NCBI RefSeq assembly: GCF_029626035.1
Contig: NZ_JARUBE010000003.1
Coordinates: 6,386,001-6,450,000, forward strand
Length of the DNA stretch: 64,000 nt
Origin: Micromonospora sp. WMMD980
Lineage (GTDB): Bacteria > Actinomycetota > Actinomycetes > Mycobacteriales > Micromonosporaceae
Reading direction: 5' to 3'
Positions 52,086 through 61,203 of this stretch are shown here, in pieces (position 1 is the stretch's first letter; the number at the start of each line of letters is the position of its first letter). The notes beneath the pieces were generated by a model. It made no database searches, had not been told where the DNA came from, and was given only the letters and a program-made list of their open reading frames with translations. The position numbers and the translations under genes are program-made.

Positions 52086-53111
52086 ATGGTGGGCGAGGCC
52101 GGCGGGCTGGCACGCGGGGCGGTGGTCGGGACCGGGCTGATCGGTGGTTCGGTGCTGTTCCGGCTCCGCGACGCCGGGCTCGACGTGGCCGCCTGGGACC
52201 CGGACCCGGCGGCCCGGCGACAGGTGCGCGAGCGGGGCGTCGCGGCCCCCGACGAGGTCGAGGACGCGGTCGCCGGGCGGGACGTGGTGTTCGTCTGCGG
52301 CCCGCTGCCCACGCTGCCGGCCATGCTGGCCCGGGTGGCCGCCGCCACCGACGACGGGTGCGTGCTCACGGACGTGGGCAGCGTCAAGGCCGAGGTGGCC
52401 ACCGTCGCCACCGCGCAGGGGCTCGGGCACCGGTTCGTGCCCGGTCATCCGATGGCCGGCGCCGACCGGGCCGGCCTGGCCGCCGCCGCCCCGGAACTGC
52501 TCGACGGCGCGGCCTGGGTGCTCTGCCCGGGCCCGACCGGGGTGGGCGCGTTCCGGCGGCTCGCCGCGCTGCTCGTCGACGTCTTCCACGCCCGGGTGGT
52601 GCCGATGTCGGCCCCGGAGCACGACGCCGCCGCCGCGCTCGCCTCGCACCTGCCGCACCTGCTGGCCGGCGCGCTGGCCGGTACGGTGCAGCGCTCGGCA
52701 TTGCGGGACGCGGTGCTGGCGCTGGCCGCCGGCAGCTTCTCCGACGGGACCCGGGTCGCCGGCGGCCCGCCCGAGCGGACCGCGAACATGCTGCTCGGCA
52801 ATCGGGACCGGGTGCTGGCCGAGCTGGCCGAGGTGGCCGCCTTCCTGGACGAGCTGACCGGCGCGCTGCGCGCCGGCGACGGCGCGGCGCTGGCCGGCCG
52901 GCTGGCCGAGGCCCGCACGGCGCGGGCCACGCTGCGGGGCCGCGCGTTCACCGCGCACCGGCGGGAGTTCCCGGCCGGTGCGGACCACGCGGTCGAGCTG
53001 GCCTACCTGCGCGAGCTGGGCGCGGCGGGGGGCCACCTGACCGGGTGCCGGGTGACGGCCGGCGCGGTCGGGTACACGGCGCACCTGCCGGCCACCCCGC
53101 CGTTAGGCTGA
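52086..53111 (+). CDS. tyrA: Prephenate dehydrogenase
   Basis: 341 residues from ATG 52086. NAD(P)-binding GTGLIG at 15-20 and Asp46 or so at the end of the second strand (DPDPAAR); VLTDVGSVK and GHPMAGADRAGL are the substrate-site motifs, and SHLPHLLA follows. It converts prephenate to 4-hydroxyphenylpyruvate for tyrosine. The protein ends after the family domain with no ACT domain visible. First of three closely packed genes with SIMPL and kinase genes. Confidence 0.93.
   Translation: MVGEAGGLARGAVVGTGLIGGSVLFRLRDAGLDVAAWDPDPAARRQVRERGVAAPDEVEDAVAGRDVVFVCGPLPTLPAMLARVAAATDDGCVLTDVGSVKAEVATVATAQGLGHRFVPGHPMAGADRAGLAAAAPELLDGAAWVLCPGPTGVGAFRRLAALLVDVFHARVVPMSAPEHDAAAALASHLPHLLAGALAGTVQRSALRDAVLALAAGSFSDGTRVAGGPPERTANMLLGNRDRVLAELAEVAAFLDELTGALRAGDGAALAGRLAEARTARATLRGRAFTAHRREFPAGADHAVELAYLRELGAAGGHLTGCRVTAGAVGYTAHLPATPPLG
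53104..53109 (+). promoter_or_regulatory. Candidate leaderless -10 box for SIMPL gene (TAGGCT)
   Basis: TAGGCT overlaps the end of tyrA and ends 7 nt before ATG 53117. Identical to the box at 1632-1637. Confidence 0.5.
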
Positions 53112-53116
53112 GCGGC

Positions 53117-53758
53117 ATGGCGGACGCACCGGTCGTGGCGGTACGCGGCGAGGCCTACCGGGAGGTCGCTCCCGAGCTGGCCCGGTTCACCGTGACCGCG
53201 GTCGCCCGGGACCGGGATCGGCAGGCCACGCTGACCCGGTTGGCCGAACGGGCCGCCGCGGTGCGCGCGCTGCTGGACGCGGCCGAGCCGGCCGTGGAAC
53301 GACGCGAGACCGGGCAGGTCAACGTCTGGCCGGTGACGAAGCGTTCGGGCGAACGCGTGGTGGCCTGGCAGGGCAGCGTCAGCACCACGGTCACGGTCAC
53401 CGACTTCACCTCGCTCGGTGAGCTGATGCTCCGCCTGGCCGAGCACGAACAGGTCGAGGTGGCTGGCCCGGTCTGGTCGCTGCGACCGGACAGCCCGGCC
53501 TACCGGGAGGCGCGGCACGCCGCGATCGCCGACGCCCTGGCCCGCGCCCGGGAATACGCCGAGGCGCTCGGCGCCCGCGTCACCGCGCTGCGCGAGCTGG
53601 CCGACACGGGCCTGACCGCGGTCCCGCCGATGCTGGCCAAGGCGGCGTACGCCCGGTCCGGCGAGTCCGTGCCGGAGCTGGAGCTGGACCCGGCGCCGCA
53701 GTCGGTGCAGGCGGCGGTCGAGGCGCGGTTCACCATCAGCGAGCCGGTGCTCGCCTGA
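53117..53758 (+). CDS. SIMPL (DUF541) domain protein
   Basis: 213 residues from ATG 53117; the longer open frame is shadow over tyrA. VVAVRGEAYREVAPELARFTVTAVARD, then VNVWPVTKRSGERVVAWQGSVSTTVTVTDF and a C-terminal VQAAVEARFTI are typical of SIMPL. Most members are secreted, but no signal peptide is present here, so it is probably cytoplasmic. Function unknown. TGATG overlap with the kinase gene. Confidence 0.85.
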   Translation: MADAPVVAVRGEAYREVAPELARFTVTAVARDRDRQATLTRLAERAAAVRALLDAAEPAVERRETGQVNVWPVTKRSGERVVAWQGSVSTTVTVTDFTSLGELMLRLAEHEQVEVAGPVWSLRPDSPAYREARHAAIADALARAREYAEALGARVTALRELADTGLTAVPPMLAKAAYARSGESVPELELDPAPQSVQAAVEARFTISEPVLA

Positions 53759-54405
53759 TGCCGCCCGCCCAGGTGCTCGCGCTCGACGAGCTGGTCGCCC
53801 GCGCGCGGGCGCTCGCCGAGGACGGCCCGCGGCAACTGCTCGGCATCGCCGGCGCTCCCGGGGTGGGCAAGTCCACCCTGGCCCAGCGGGTCGTCGCCGA
53901 GGTCGGCCCGACCGCCCGGCTGGTCCCGATGGACGGCTTCCACCTGGCCTCATCCGCGCTGGCCCGGTTGGGGCGCACGGCGCGCAAGGGCGCGCCGGAC
54001 ACCTTCGACGTCAACGGTTTCGTCGCCACGCTGCGCCGGTTGCGGCGACTGGAGCCGACTTCGGTGTGGGCGCCGGAGTTCCGCCGCGACCTGGAGGAGC
54101 CGGTCGCCGGCGCGATCGAGGTGCCGCCTGAGGTGCGGCTGGTGGTCACCGAGGGCAACTACCTGCTGCTGCGCGCCGACCCGTGGGAGGAGGTGCGCTC
54201 GCTGCTGCACCGGGCCTGGTTCCTCGACCTGGATGCCGAGCTGCGGGTGCGCCGCCTGACCGCCCGGCACGAGGCCTACGGGAAGTCGCCGGAGCAGGCC
54301 CGGGCCTGGGCGCTCGGCAGCGACGAGGAGAATGCCCGGCTGGTGGTCGGCACGGCCCCGCACGCCGACCTGGTGGTCCGGCTGGCCGAGCCGCCCCCGG
54401 CCTGA
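53758..54405 (+). CDS. P-loop nucleoside/pantothenate-kinase-like protein
   Basis: 215 residues. Walker A GAPGVGKST at 32-40, PMDGFHLASSALARLG (phosphate acceptor region of uridine kinase/PanK-like folds), VVTEGNYLLL and a late RLTARHEAYGKSPEQARAWALGSDEENARLV lid. This matches the broad YggC/FrcK-like group, for which substrates (sugars, nucleosides) vary. Coupled to the SIMPL gene by TGATG; ends at a shared hairpin. Confidence 0.87.
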   Translation: MPPAQVLALDELVARARALAEDGPRQLLGIAGAPGVGKSTLAQRVVAEVGPTARLVPMDGFHLASSALARLGRTARKGAPDTFDVNGFVATLRRLRRLEPTSVWAPEFRRDLEEPVAGAIEVPPEVRLVVTEGNYLLLRADPWEEVRSLLHRAWFLDLDAELRVRRLTARHEAYGKSPEQARAWALGSDEENARLVVGTAPHADLVVRLAEPPPA

Positions 54406-54412
54406 GCGCGCG

Positions 54413-54445
54413 GCGGCCCGCCGGTCGGGTGGCGGGGCGGGCCGC
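54413..54445. terminator. Shared hairpin between convergent genes
   Basis: GCGGCCCGCC (54413-54422) and GGCGGGCCGC (54436-54445) are perfect complements around a 13-nt loop. Confidence 0.65.
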
Positions 54446-54447
54446 GG

Positions 54448-57018
54448 TCAGCCGGCGCCGGGGCGGGGTGACGGCACGCTGCGGCGCAGCAGGCGGGCCA
54501 CCACGGCCCGCTCGCGGGCGAACTCGACCGCGTCCGGATAGCCGCTGTGACTGCGGATGGGCGGGTCGGCGACCTCCCCGCCGGACGGGTGCAGCGCCTC
54601 CGGGTCGGCCACCGGCACGTCCCGCTGCCCGGCGCTGACCTGCCAGCCGAGCGGGTCGGTGTCCCGCCAGAAGTTGGTCCAGGCGACGTGCCCGCTGGGC
54701 CAGGTGACGGCCCGGGCGAGCGTGCGCAGCCGCTCCGGCCCGAAGTAGGACGGGAAGACCCGGCCGTAGAGTCGGGTGAGCTGGCAGCCGTAGGAGAAGA
54801 ACCAGGTCCGCCGCCGCCACCGGGTGGGCAGTTGCAGCAGCACCGCGGCGCAGATGACGGTGCCCTGGCTGTGCCCGGAGAGGATCACGCCGTCCATTCG
54901 GTCGGGGTGGTGCGGCGGCAGCGCGAGCAGCCCGGCCACCCGGGTCTGGAGTTCCGGCACGGCCCGTTCGGCATAGCTGGGCGGGGCGAGCGGGTGCGCG
55001 GCCCGGGGCCAGAACGTGCAGACGTCCCAGATCACGCCGACCGAGCGGCGTACCGAGTCGGTGCGGTAGATGAGCAACCCGAGCGCGCTGGTCACCACCG
55101 GCAGCCAGCCGAGCACGGCGTCGCCGAGCTCGGCGGTCCAGTGGATCAGGGTCTGCCATCCGGCGGGGGAGAGGGGGTCGGGCCGGTGGCCGGAGAGCGC
55201 GGCGGCGCAACAGAGGGTGATCAGGACCGCGGAGACGGCCGCGTAGCAGCCGATCAACCGGACCGCGTGTTCGCCCACCAGCCGGTGCAGTGCCCGGTAG
55301 GTGCTGACGTCGCGGCAGCGGCGCCTGTCGTGCGCGGAGAGGCCGCCGGCGGCGGTCAGCCCGGCGTACTCCGCGCGGCGTAGGCCGTGCAGCAGGACCG
55401 CGACCCGGATCAGCAGTCCGAGCAGGGTGACCAGCCCGATCACGCAGGCCAGCCCGGCCCAGAAGACGGCGAGCGGCGGGACCACGCGGCTCGGGTCGCC
55501 GGGCTCGCCGGCGCCGGCGAGTCGCTCGCTGACCCAGTAGAGCAGCCCGGCGCAGTAGGCGACGGCCAGCATCCAGCCGAAGCCGGCGATGACCGCCGGG
55601 GCGCAACCGTGCCAGGCCATCCCGGTGTACGCGCCGAGCGGCTGGGTCGGCACGGCGGGCCGGAGCCGGGGCAGCAGGAGCCCGGCGACGGCCACCGCGA
55701 TGGCCGGGCCGACGAGCATCCAGGTATGCAGCTCGGCCGGCGCGGAGGGTAGGCCGGGCAGGCCGCGTTCGATCCAGACCACCGTGAGCGGCAGCAGCGC
55801 GGCGGCGGCCACCGGCCCGACGAGTGCCCGCCGGCCCGAGCGGTTCGCCGCGCCGATCGCCACCAGCAGCAGCACCTGGTAGGTGACGAGCCAGGCCAGC
55901 GTGGTCTCGTAGCCGGGCAGGGGCCGTGCGGCGTCGCAGCCGGGGAGCCCCGGGGTGCCCGCACATCCGGCCGGTGGCCGGTAGCCGGCCAGCGGGGTGC
56001 CGGCCGGGCCGTCCGGGAGCAGCAGGAGGACGAACGTGCCCAGCAGCCCGAGGCCGGTGAGCGCCGCCACCGCCACACTCCACCGGCCGAGCGGAGTGGC
56101 ACCCTGGCGCCGGCTGAGCCAGGGGCGGCCGACCGCGATCACGGCGATGGTCACCACGGTGGCGAACAGCAGCACGGTCGGCCAGGCGACCGCGGCCCGC
56201 AGGCCGCGCGGTGGATCCATGACCACCACCGCGCCGACCGGCACGGCGGCGGCGGCCACCGCCCCGGTGCACAGGTGCAGCACCGCGGCCCGCCGCAACT
56301 GGCCCTCGCCGTTCCAGAACGTCGGGTCCTGCAGCGGGTTCTCCAGCGGCTCGGGCGCTTCGGCCGGCCCGTCGTCGCCGGCCGGCCGGTGGCGCGGCTC
56401 GGCCGGCATCTCCGCCTCGTACTGGTAGGTGCGCCAGGCGAGCACCCCGATGACGCCCAGCACGAGCAGCGGCAGCAGCAGGCCGAAGGCGAGGGCCCGG
56501 GTGCCCTGACGCCACCAGGGGTCGCCGAGGAACTCCCACGGCCCGGGGATCTGGCCGAGGCACTCCCGGCTCACGCACTGCCAGCCGACGAGGTCCACCC
56601 CGATCCCGGTCACGGTGATCACCAGGGTGCAGGTCAGGCTCAGGCAGAACAGCCGGATGAGCCAGGCGGTGATGCCGGACCGGCTGGCCCAGCGTTCCCG
56701 GTCCGGGTCCGCCGGGATGCCGGCGCGGGCGTGCAGCGCGACGTTGGCCAGGGCGAACGGCAGCAGCAGCGTCCAGAGGGCGCGTTGGACGTCGCGCCGG
56801 GTCCGCGCGCCGGAGGTCAGCTTCCCCCAGCTGTACGCCTCGACGCTGATCGGGTCGTCGCGCACGGCGGCGGGGGACCGGAAGAATCCGGTCACCGGTC
56901 CGCCGGCCACCAGCTTCGGTGGTGTGCCGCCGGCTCCCGCTCCGGGGTCGAGGCCCAGCAGCTGATCCGGTGGGGTGTTGGACACCCCGTGGACCCGCAG
57001 TTCCAGCACGCGCTCCAT
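54448..57018 (-). CDS. Large polytopic membrane protein with serine-hydrolase triad
   Basis: 856 residues from ATG 57018 (GGGAGG 5 nt upstream; ATG 57045 less likely). It opens with VLELRVHGVSNTPPDQLLG, which looks like an alpha/beta-hydrolase strand with an HG oxyanion motif. About ten or more membrane helices fill residues 90-640. The C-terminal part has the nucleophile elbow GHSQGT (Ser717), NFWRDTDPLG (Asp788) and SHSGYPDAVEF (His824), a complete triad in the right order. It is most likely a membrane-bound lipase, esterase or thioesterase of unknown substrate. Confidence 0.75.
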   Translation of the reverse strand: MERVLELRVHGVSNTPPDQLLGLDPGAGAGGTPPKLVAGGPVTGFFRSPAAVRDDPISVEAYSWGKLTSGARTRRDVQRALWTLLLPFALANVALHARAGIPADPDRERWASRSGITAWLIRLFCLSLTCTLVITVTGIGVDLVGWQCVSRECLGQIPGPWEFLGDPWWRQGTRALAFGLLLPLLVLGVIGVLAWRTYQYEAEMPAEPRHRPAGDDGPAEAPEPLENPLQDPTFWNGEGQLRRAAVLHLCTGAVAAAAVPVGAVVVMDPPRGLRAAVAWPTVLLFATVVTIAVIAVGRPWLSRRQGATPLGRWSVAVAALTGLGLLGTFVLLLLPDGPAGTPLAGYRPPAGCAGTPGLPGCDAARPLPGYETTLAWLVTYQVLLLVAIGAANRSGRRALVGPVAAAALLPLTVVWIERGLPGLPSAPAELHTWMLVGPAIAVAVAGLLLPRLRPAVPTQPLGAYTGMAWHGCAPAVIAGFGWMLAVAYCAGLLYWVSERLAGAGEPGDPSRVVPPLAVFWAGLACVIGLVTLLGLLIRVAVLLHGLRRAEYAGLTAAGGLSAHDRRRCRDVSTYRALHRLVGEHAVRLIGCYAAVSAVLITLCCAAALSGHRPDPLSPAGWQTLIHWTAELGDAVLGWLPVVTSALGLLIYRTDSVRRSVGVIWDVCTFWPRAAHPLAPPSYAERAVPELQTRVAGLLALPPHHPDRMDGVILSGHSQGTVICAAVLLQLPTRWRRRTWFFSYGCQLTRLYGRVFPSYFGPERLRTLARAVTWPSGHVAWTNFWRDTDPLGWQVSAGQRDVPVADPEALHPSGGEVADPPIRSHSGYPDAVEFARERAVVARLLRRSVPSPRPGAG

Positions 57019-57113
57019 CGCGGCCTCCCAGAGTGAGCATCTCACTACCCAGAGTGCATGCTGATTCCGGAATCCGCATCCCCCTGAAGGGGTTGTTTCC
57101 GCAGCTCAGGAGG

Positions 57114-57671
57114 TTATTCGAGAGTTCTGATCGGGCGGGCGGGGTTGCCCACCGCCACCACGTTCGCCGGTAGGTCGCGGGTCACCACCGCGCCGGCGCC
57201 GACCACCGTGTTGTCGCCGATGCTCACCCCGGCGAGCACGATCACGCCGCCGCCGAGCCAGACGTTGTCGCCGATGGTGATCGGCTCGGCCGCCTCCCAC
57301 TTGGCCCGGCGGGCCTCCGGCTCCACCGGGTGGGTCGCGGTGAGCAACTGCACGTTGGGTCCGATCTGGACGTCCGCGCCGACGGTGATCCGGGCGACGT
57401 CGAGGAAGACGGCGTTGACGTTGACGAAGCTGCGCGCGCCGATGTGGGTGTGGTGGCCGTAGTCGCAGTGGAGCGGCGGCCGCACCCAGGCCCCCTCGCC
57501 GAGCGAGCCGAGCAGCTCACGCAGGGCGGCGGCACGGCCCTCCGGGTCCTCGGCGGAGCTGCGGTTGAAGCGTTCGGTGAGCCGGGCGGCCCGGTCCAGG
57601 TCGGCGGCGATCGCGGGGTCGTCGGCGAGGTACGGCTCGCCGGCGAGCATCCGGTCCTTCATGGAGGTCAC
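57114..57671 (-). CDS. Maltose/galactoside O-acetyltransferase-like hexapeptide enzyme
   Basis: 185 residues from GTG 57671 (ATG 57662 also possible). N-terminal MKDRMLAGEPYLADDPAIAADLDRA is the Maa/NodL cap, followed by left-handed beta-helix hexapeptide repeats; catalytic His in LTATHPVEPE, C-terminal AVGNPARPIRTL. It transfers acetyl from acetyl-CoA to a sugar hydroxyl in the cytoplasm. Divergent from the subtilase gene. Confidence 0.92.
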   Translation of the reverse strand: MTSMKDRMLAGEPYLADDPAIAADLDRAARLTERFNRSSAEDPEGRAAALRELLGSLGEGAWVRPPLHCDYGHHTHIGARSFVNVNAVFLDVARITVGADVQIGPNVQLLTATHPVEPEARRAKWEAAEPITIGDNVWLGGGVIVLAGVSIGDNTVVGAGAVVTRDLPANVVAVGNPARPIRTLE

Positions 57672-57735
57672 CGGGGGATCATCGCCGGTCCGGCCGACCG
57701 AACGGAACGGTTTGAGTCGGAATGGTGACTTCCTG

Positions 57736-57763
57736 TTGCATACCCGGTATGTAATCCTGATAA
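57736..57763 (+). promoter_or_regulatory. Promoter of subtilase gene with 13-bp palindromic operator
   Basis: TTGCAT (57736-57741) and TGATAA (57758-57763) are spaced 16 bp apart. Between and over them lies the perfect palindrome CATACC-C-GGTATG (57739-57751). The same palindrome with a G centre lies at 63585-63597. Confidence 0.65.
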
Positions 57764-57815
57764 CCCGCGTCGATGTGTCCCTCATCGACGATGACGCCGC
57801 ACAGAGGAGAAAAGG

Positions 57816-60800
57816 TTGCCCCGGAATCACCGAAAACTGGCCGCTCTCGGCCTCACCCTGGGCCTGGCGCTCGGCCTGCCGGTGCCCGCACACGCCGCCG
57901 CCCGGACGGCCCCGACCGGCCCGCCCGCCCGCAGCGGGTCGGCCGGACACCCCGCCACCGTCACACTGATCACCGGCGACCAGGTCACCGTCGCCGGCGG
58001 CGGCCGCGCGGCGGTACGCCCCGGCGCCGGCCGGGCCACGCTCCAGTTCCTGGTCCGGCGCGAGAAGACCGGCCTCAGCGTGGTCCCCCAGGACGCGCTG
58101 GCGCTGGTCCGGTCCGGCCGGCTCGATCCGCGCCTGTTCGACGTCACCGGGCTGATCGCGGCCGGTTACGACGACGCACACCGCGACAGCACACCGCTGC
58201 TGGTGTCGTACCGGGCGGGGGCGGCCCGACGGGCGGCGGCCCCGCTGGCCGGCACGCGGGTGACCCGCGACCTGCCGGCGATCGGCGGCGCGGCGGTCGC
58301 CGCGGCCAAGTCCGACGCGGGCGCGCTCTGGCGCTCCGTCGGCGCGGACGGGTCCGGCGCCCGGCTCGACGCGGCGGGGGGTGTCGACCGGATCTGGCTG
58401 GACGGCCGCCGGCGGGTGACGCTCGATCACAGCGTGCCGCAGATCGGCGCGCCGGCCGCCTGGGCCGCCGGGTGGACCGGCAAGGGCGTGAAGGTCGCGG
58501 TGCTCGACACCGGCGTCGACCTCACCCACCCGGACCTGGCCGGCAAGGTCGCCGAGTCGCGCAACTTCAGCGAGGAGGCCAACCCGGACGACATCGTCGG
58601 GCACGGCACCCACGTCGCCTCGATCATCGCCGGCAGCGGGGCCGCCTCCGGTGGCAAGTACCGGGGCGTGGCCCCGGACGCCACGCTGCTGTCCGGAAAG
58701 GTCTGCGAGGAGTTCGGCTGCACCGAGTCGGCGATCCTCGCCGGCATGCAGTGGGCCGCCGCGGAGCAGCACGCAACCGTGGTCAACATGAGCCTGAGCG
58801 GCTGGGACACCCCGGAGGTCGACCCGCTGGAGCAGGCGGTCGAGTCGCTCACCGCGCAGACCGGCACGCTCTTCGTGGCCGCCGCCGGCAACGACGGCGC
58901 CGACGGCTCGGTCGGCTCGCCGGCCAGTGCCGACGCCGCGTTGGCGGTCGGCGCGGTCGACCGGAACGACGAGTTGGCCGACTTCTCCAGTCGTGGGCCG
59001 CGGGTCGGCGACGGCGCCGTCAAGCCGGACATCACCGCGCCGGGCGTGGACATCGTGGCCGCCCGGGCCGCCCACGGCCAGATCGGCGACCCGGTGGGTG
59101 ACAGGTACGTCTCCCTCTCCGGCACCTCGATGGCGACCCCGCACGTGGTCGGCGCGGTGGCGCTGCTCGCCCAACAGCACCCCGGCTGGAACGCCGGCCG
59201 CTACAAGGCCACGCTGATGGCCTCCGCCCGGCCGCACCCGGAGCAGACCGCGTTCCAGCAGGGCGCCGGCCGGGTCGACGTGGCCCACGCGATCACCGAG
59301 CAGGTGACCAGCGAACCGCCGTCGGTCTCGTTCGGCGTCGCGCTCTGGCCGCACACCGACGACAAGCCGATCAGCCGGGCCGTCACCTACCACAACGGCG
59401 GGACCGCCGCGCTCACGCTCGACCTGGGCGCCGAGTTCACCGGCCCGGGCGGGCGGTCCGCGCCGGCCGGCATGGTCAGCCTCAGCGCGACCCGGCTCAC
59501 CGTCCCGGCCGGCGGCACCGCCCAGGTCACCGTCGTGGTGGACACCCGGCTCGGCGTCGACGGCTACTGGACCGGCCGGCTGACCGCCCGGTCCGGCGAC
59601 ACCGTCGCGGTTACTCCGCTCGCGGTCAACCGGGAGGTGGAGAGCTACGACCTGACCGTGACCCACCGCGACCGGGCCGGCGCGCTCACCGGCAACCACC
59701 TCACCACCCTGATCGGGCTCGACGACGGCGTCACCCGGGACGTCTTCGACGCCGCCGGCAAGTCCACCGTCCGGGTCCCCAAGGGCCGGTACGGCGTGCA
59801 GGGCCTGATCTTCAAGGAGGGCGACCAGGGCTGGTCGGAGATCTCCATGCTGACCCAGCCGGAGTTGGTGGTGAAGGGCAACCAGCGGCTCGACCTCGAC
59901 GCCCGGCGGGGGAAGCCGGTCCGCAGCACCGTGCCGCAGCGCGGCGCCGTTCCGCTGCTGATCGACGTCAGCGCCGCCTGGAGCTTCGGCGACTACTACG
60001 CCACCTTCGGGCTCTGGACGGACACCTTCGACGGCCTCTACTCGGCCCAGCTCGGCCGAAACGTCTCCGACAAGGTCTTCGTCGGCGCGCTGGCGAGCCA
60101 GTGGGCGGAGCCGAAGGATCCGGCACGCAGCCCCTACTTCTACGCCCTGAACGAGTTGTTCCCCGGCCGCTTCCCGACCGGGTTCGTCCGGAACTACCGG
60201 CCGGGCGACCTGGCCCACGTCACGAACCGGTTCGCGGCCGGCTACACCGGGGAGACCGAGCGGATCATCTTCCCGGAGTCCGACTACAACATCGGCGGTT
60301 CGGCGGTCGGCCTGCCCGTTCCGGTGCCGGGGAAGCGGATCGAGCACTTCAGCACCGCCCGGACGCGCTGGACCGCCGAGCTGGACTTCGGCAAGCGGGC
60401 CGAGGAAGGCTGGCTCGACGTGCAGGCGGTGCTGGAGTCCGGGCCCACCCGCTTCCGGGCCGGCCACCACTACACCGAGAACTGGAACAACGCGCCGTTC
60501 GGCCCGTCGTTCCCGCAGCCACGCTGGCCGGAACAGGGCATCACCCGTGCCGGGAACACGGTGGTGGTCTCGCTGCCGGTGTTCAGCGACGCGGCCGGGC
60601 ACCAGGGCTTCTCGCTCACCGACACCGCACGCACCGCGATCTACCGCAACGGCAAGCTCCTCGACGAGATCGAGGCCGCCGGGTACGGCGAGTTCGAGGT
60701 GCCTCCGGGCATCGCCAACTACCGGGTCGACACGCTGGCGAAGCGCAGTTTCACCGACCTGAGCACCGAGGTCTCGGCGAGCTGGACGTTCCGCTCGAAG

Positions 60801-61148
60801 CGGGTGCCGGGCGACACGCCGGCACGGCTGCCGGCGATGGCGGTCCGGTTCGCCCCGCCGCTCTCGGTGGACGGCACCACTCCGGCCGGCCGGACGTTCA
60901 CCGTCCCGGTGACGGTGCGACGCCAGCCCGGGGCACCGTCCGGCAAGGTCGAGGCGCTCACCGTCGACGTCTCCTACGACGGTGGGAAGACCTGGCGGAA
61001 GGCGACAGTGAAGAAGCAGGGCACCGGTTGGGCCGCCACGGTCCGGCACCCGGCCGGGCCCGGCTACGTGTCGCTGCGGGCCTCCGCCCGTGACGACGCC
61101 GGCAACACCGTGACCCAGCGGATCATCCAGGCGTACCGCCTGCGGTGA
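57816..61148 (+). CDS. Secreted S8 subtilisin-like serine protease
   Basis: 1110 residues from TTG 57816, chosen for GAGGAGAAAAGG immediately upstream. Signal peptide 1-28 (cleavage after AHA). Propeptide to about 200, then the catalytic domain: Asp231 (VLDTGVDLTHPD), His263 (GHGTHVASI), Ser438 (GTSMATPH). About 550 further residues form beta-rich accessory domains, including a final QPGAPSGKVEALTVDVSYDGGKTW Ig-like part. An exported scavenging protease. Promoter has a clear operator, so expression is probably regulated. Confidence 0.95.
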   Translation: MPRNHRKLAALGLTLGLALGLPVPAHAAARTAPTGPPARSGSAGHPATVTLITGDQVTVAGGGRAAVRPGAGRATLQFLVRREKTGLSVVPQDALALVRSGRLDPRLFDVTGLIAAGYDDAHRDSTPLLVSYRAGAARRAAAPLAGTRVTRDLPAIGGAAVAAAKSDAGALWRSVGADGSGARLDAAGGVDRIWLDGRRRVTLDHSVPQIGAPAAWAAGWTGKGVKVAVLDTGVDLTHPDLAGKVAESRNFSEEANPDDIVGHGTHVASIIAGSGAASGGKYRGVAPDATLLSGKVCEEFGCTESAILAGMQWAAAEQHATVVNMSLSGWDTPEVDPLEQAVESLTAQTGTLFVAAAGNDGADGSVGSPASADAALAVGAVDRNDELADFSSRGPRVGDGAVKPDITAPGVDIVAARAAHGQIGDPVGDRYVSLSGTSMATPHVVGAVALLAQQHPGWNAGRYKATLMASARPHPEQTAFQQGAGRVDVAHAITEQVTSEPPSVSFGVALWPHTDDKPISRAVTYHNGGTAALTLDLGAEFTGPGGRSAPAGMVSLSATRLTVPAGGTAQVTVVVDTRLGVDGYWTGRLTARSGDTVAVTPLAVNREVESYDLTVTHRDRAGALTGNHLTTLIGLDDGVTRDVFDAAGKSTVRVPKGRYGVQGLIFKEGDQGWSEISMLTQPELVVKGNQRLDLDARRGKPVRSTVPQRGAVPLLIDVSAAWSFGDYYATFGLWTDTFDGLYSAQLGRNVSDKVFVGALASQWAEPKDPARSPYFYALNELFPGRFPTGFVRNYRPGDLAHVTNRFAAGYTGETERIIFPESDYNIGGSAVGLPVPVPGKRIEHFSTARTRWTAELDFGKRAEEGWLDVQAVLESGPTRFRAGHHYTENWNNAPFGPSFPQPRWPEQGITRAGNTVVVSLPVFSDAAGHQGFSLTDTARTAIYRNGKLLDEIEAAGYGEFEVPPGIANYRVDTLAKRSFTDLSTEVSASWTFRSKRVPGDTPARLPAMAVRFAPPLSVDGTTPAGRTFTVPVTVRRQPGAPSGKVEALTVDVSYDGGKTWRKATVKKQGTGWAATVRHPAGPGYVSLRASARDDAGNTVTQRIIQAYRLR

Positions 61149-61154
61149 GTCCGA

Positions 61155-61194
61155 CCGTCCGGGTCCGCGGCGATCGTGTCGCGGGCCCGGACGG
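61155..61194. terminator. Shared hairpin between subtilase gene and dapD
   Basis: CCGTCCGGGTCCGCG and CGCGGGCCCGGACGG pair with one mismatch around a 10-nt loop. Convergent gene ends. Confidence 0.75.
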
Positions 61195-61203
61195 GGCCGT
61201 CAG

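Noticed and set aside
57114..61049. 1311-residue minus-strand frame joined to the acetyltransferase
   Set aside because: Antisense to the subtilase gene; only the part from 57671 matches a known family.
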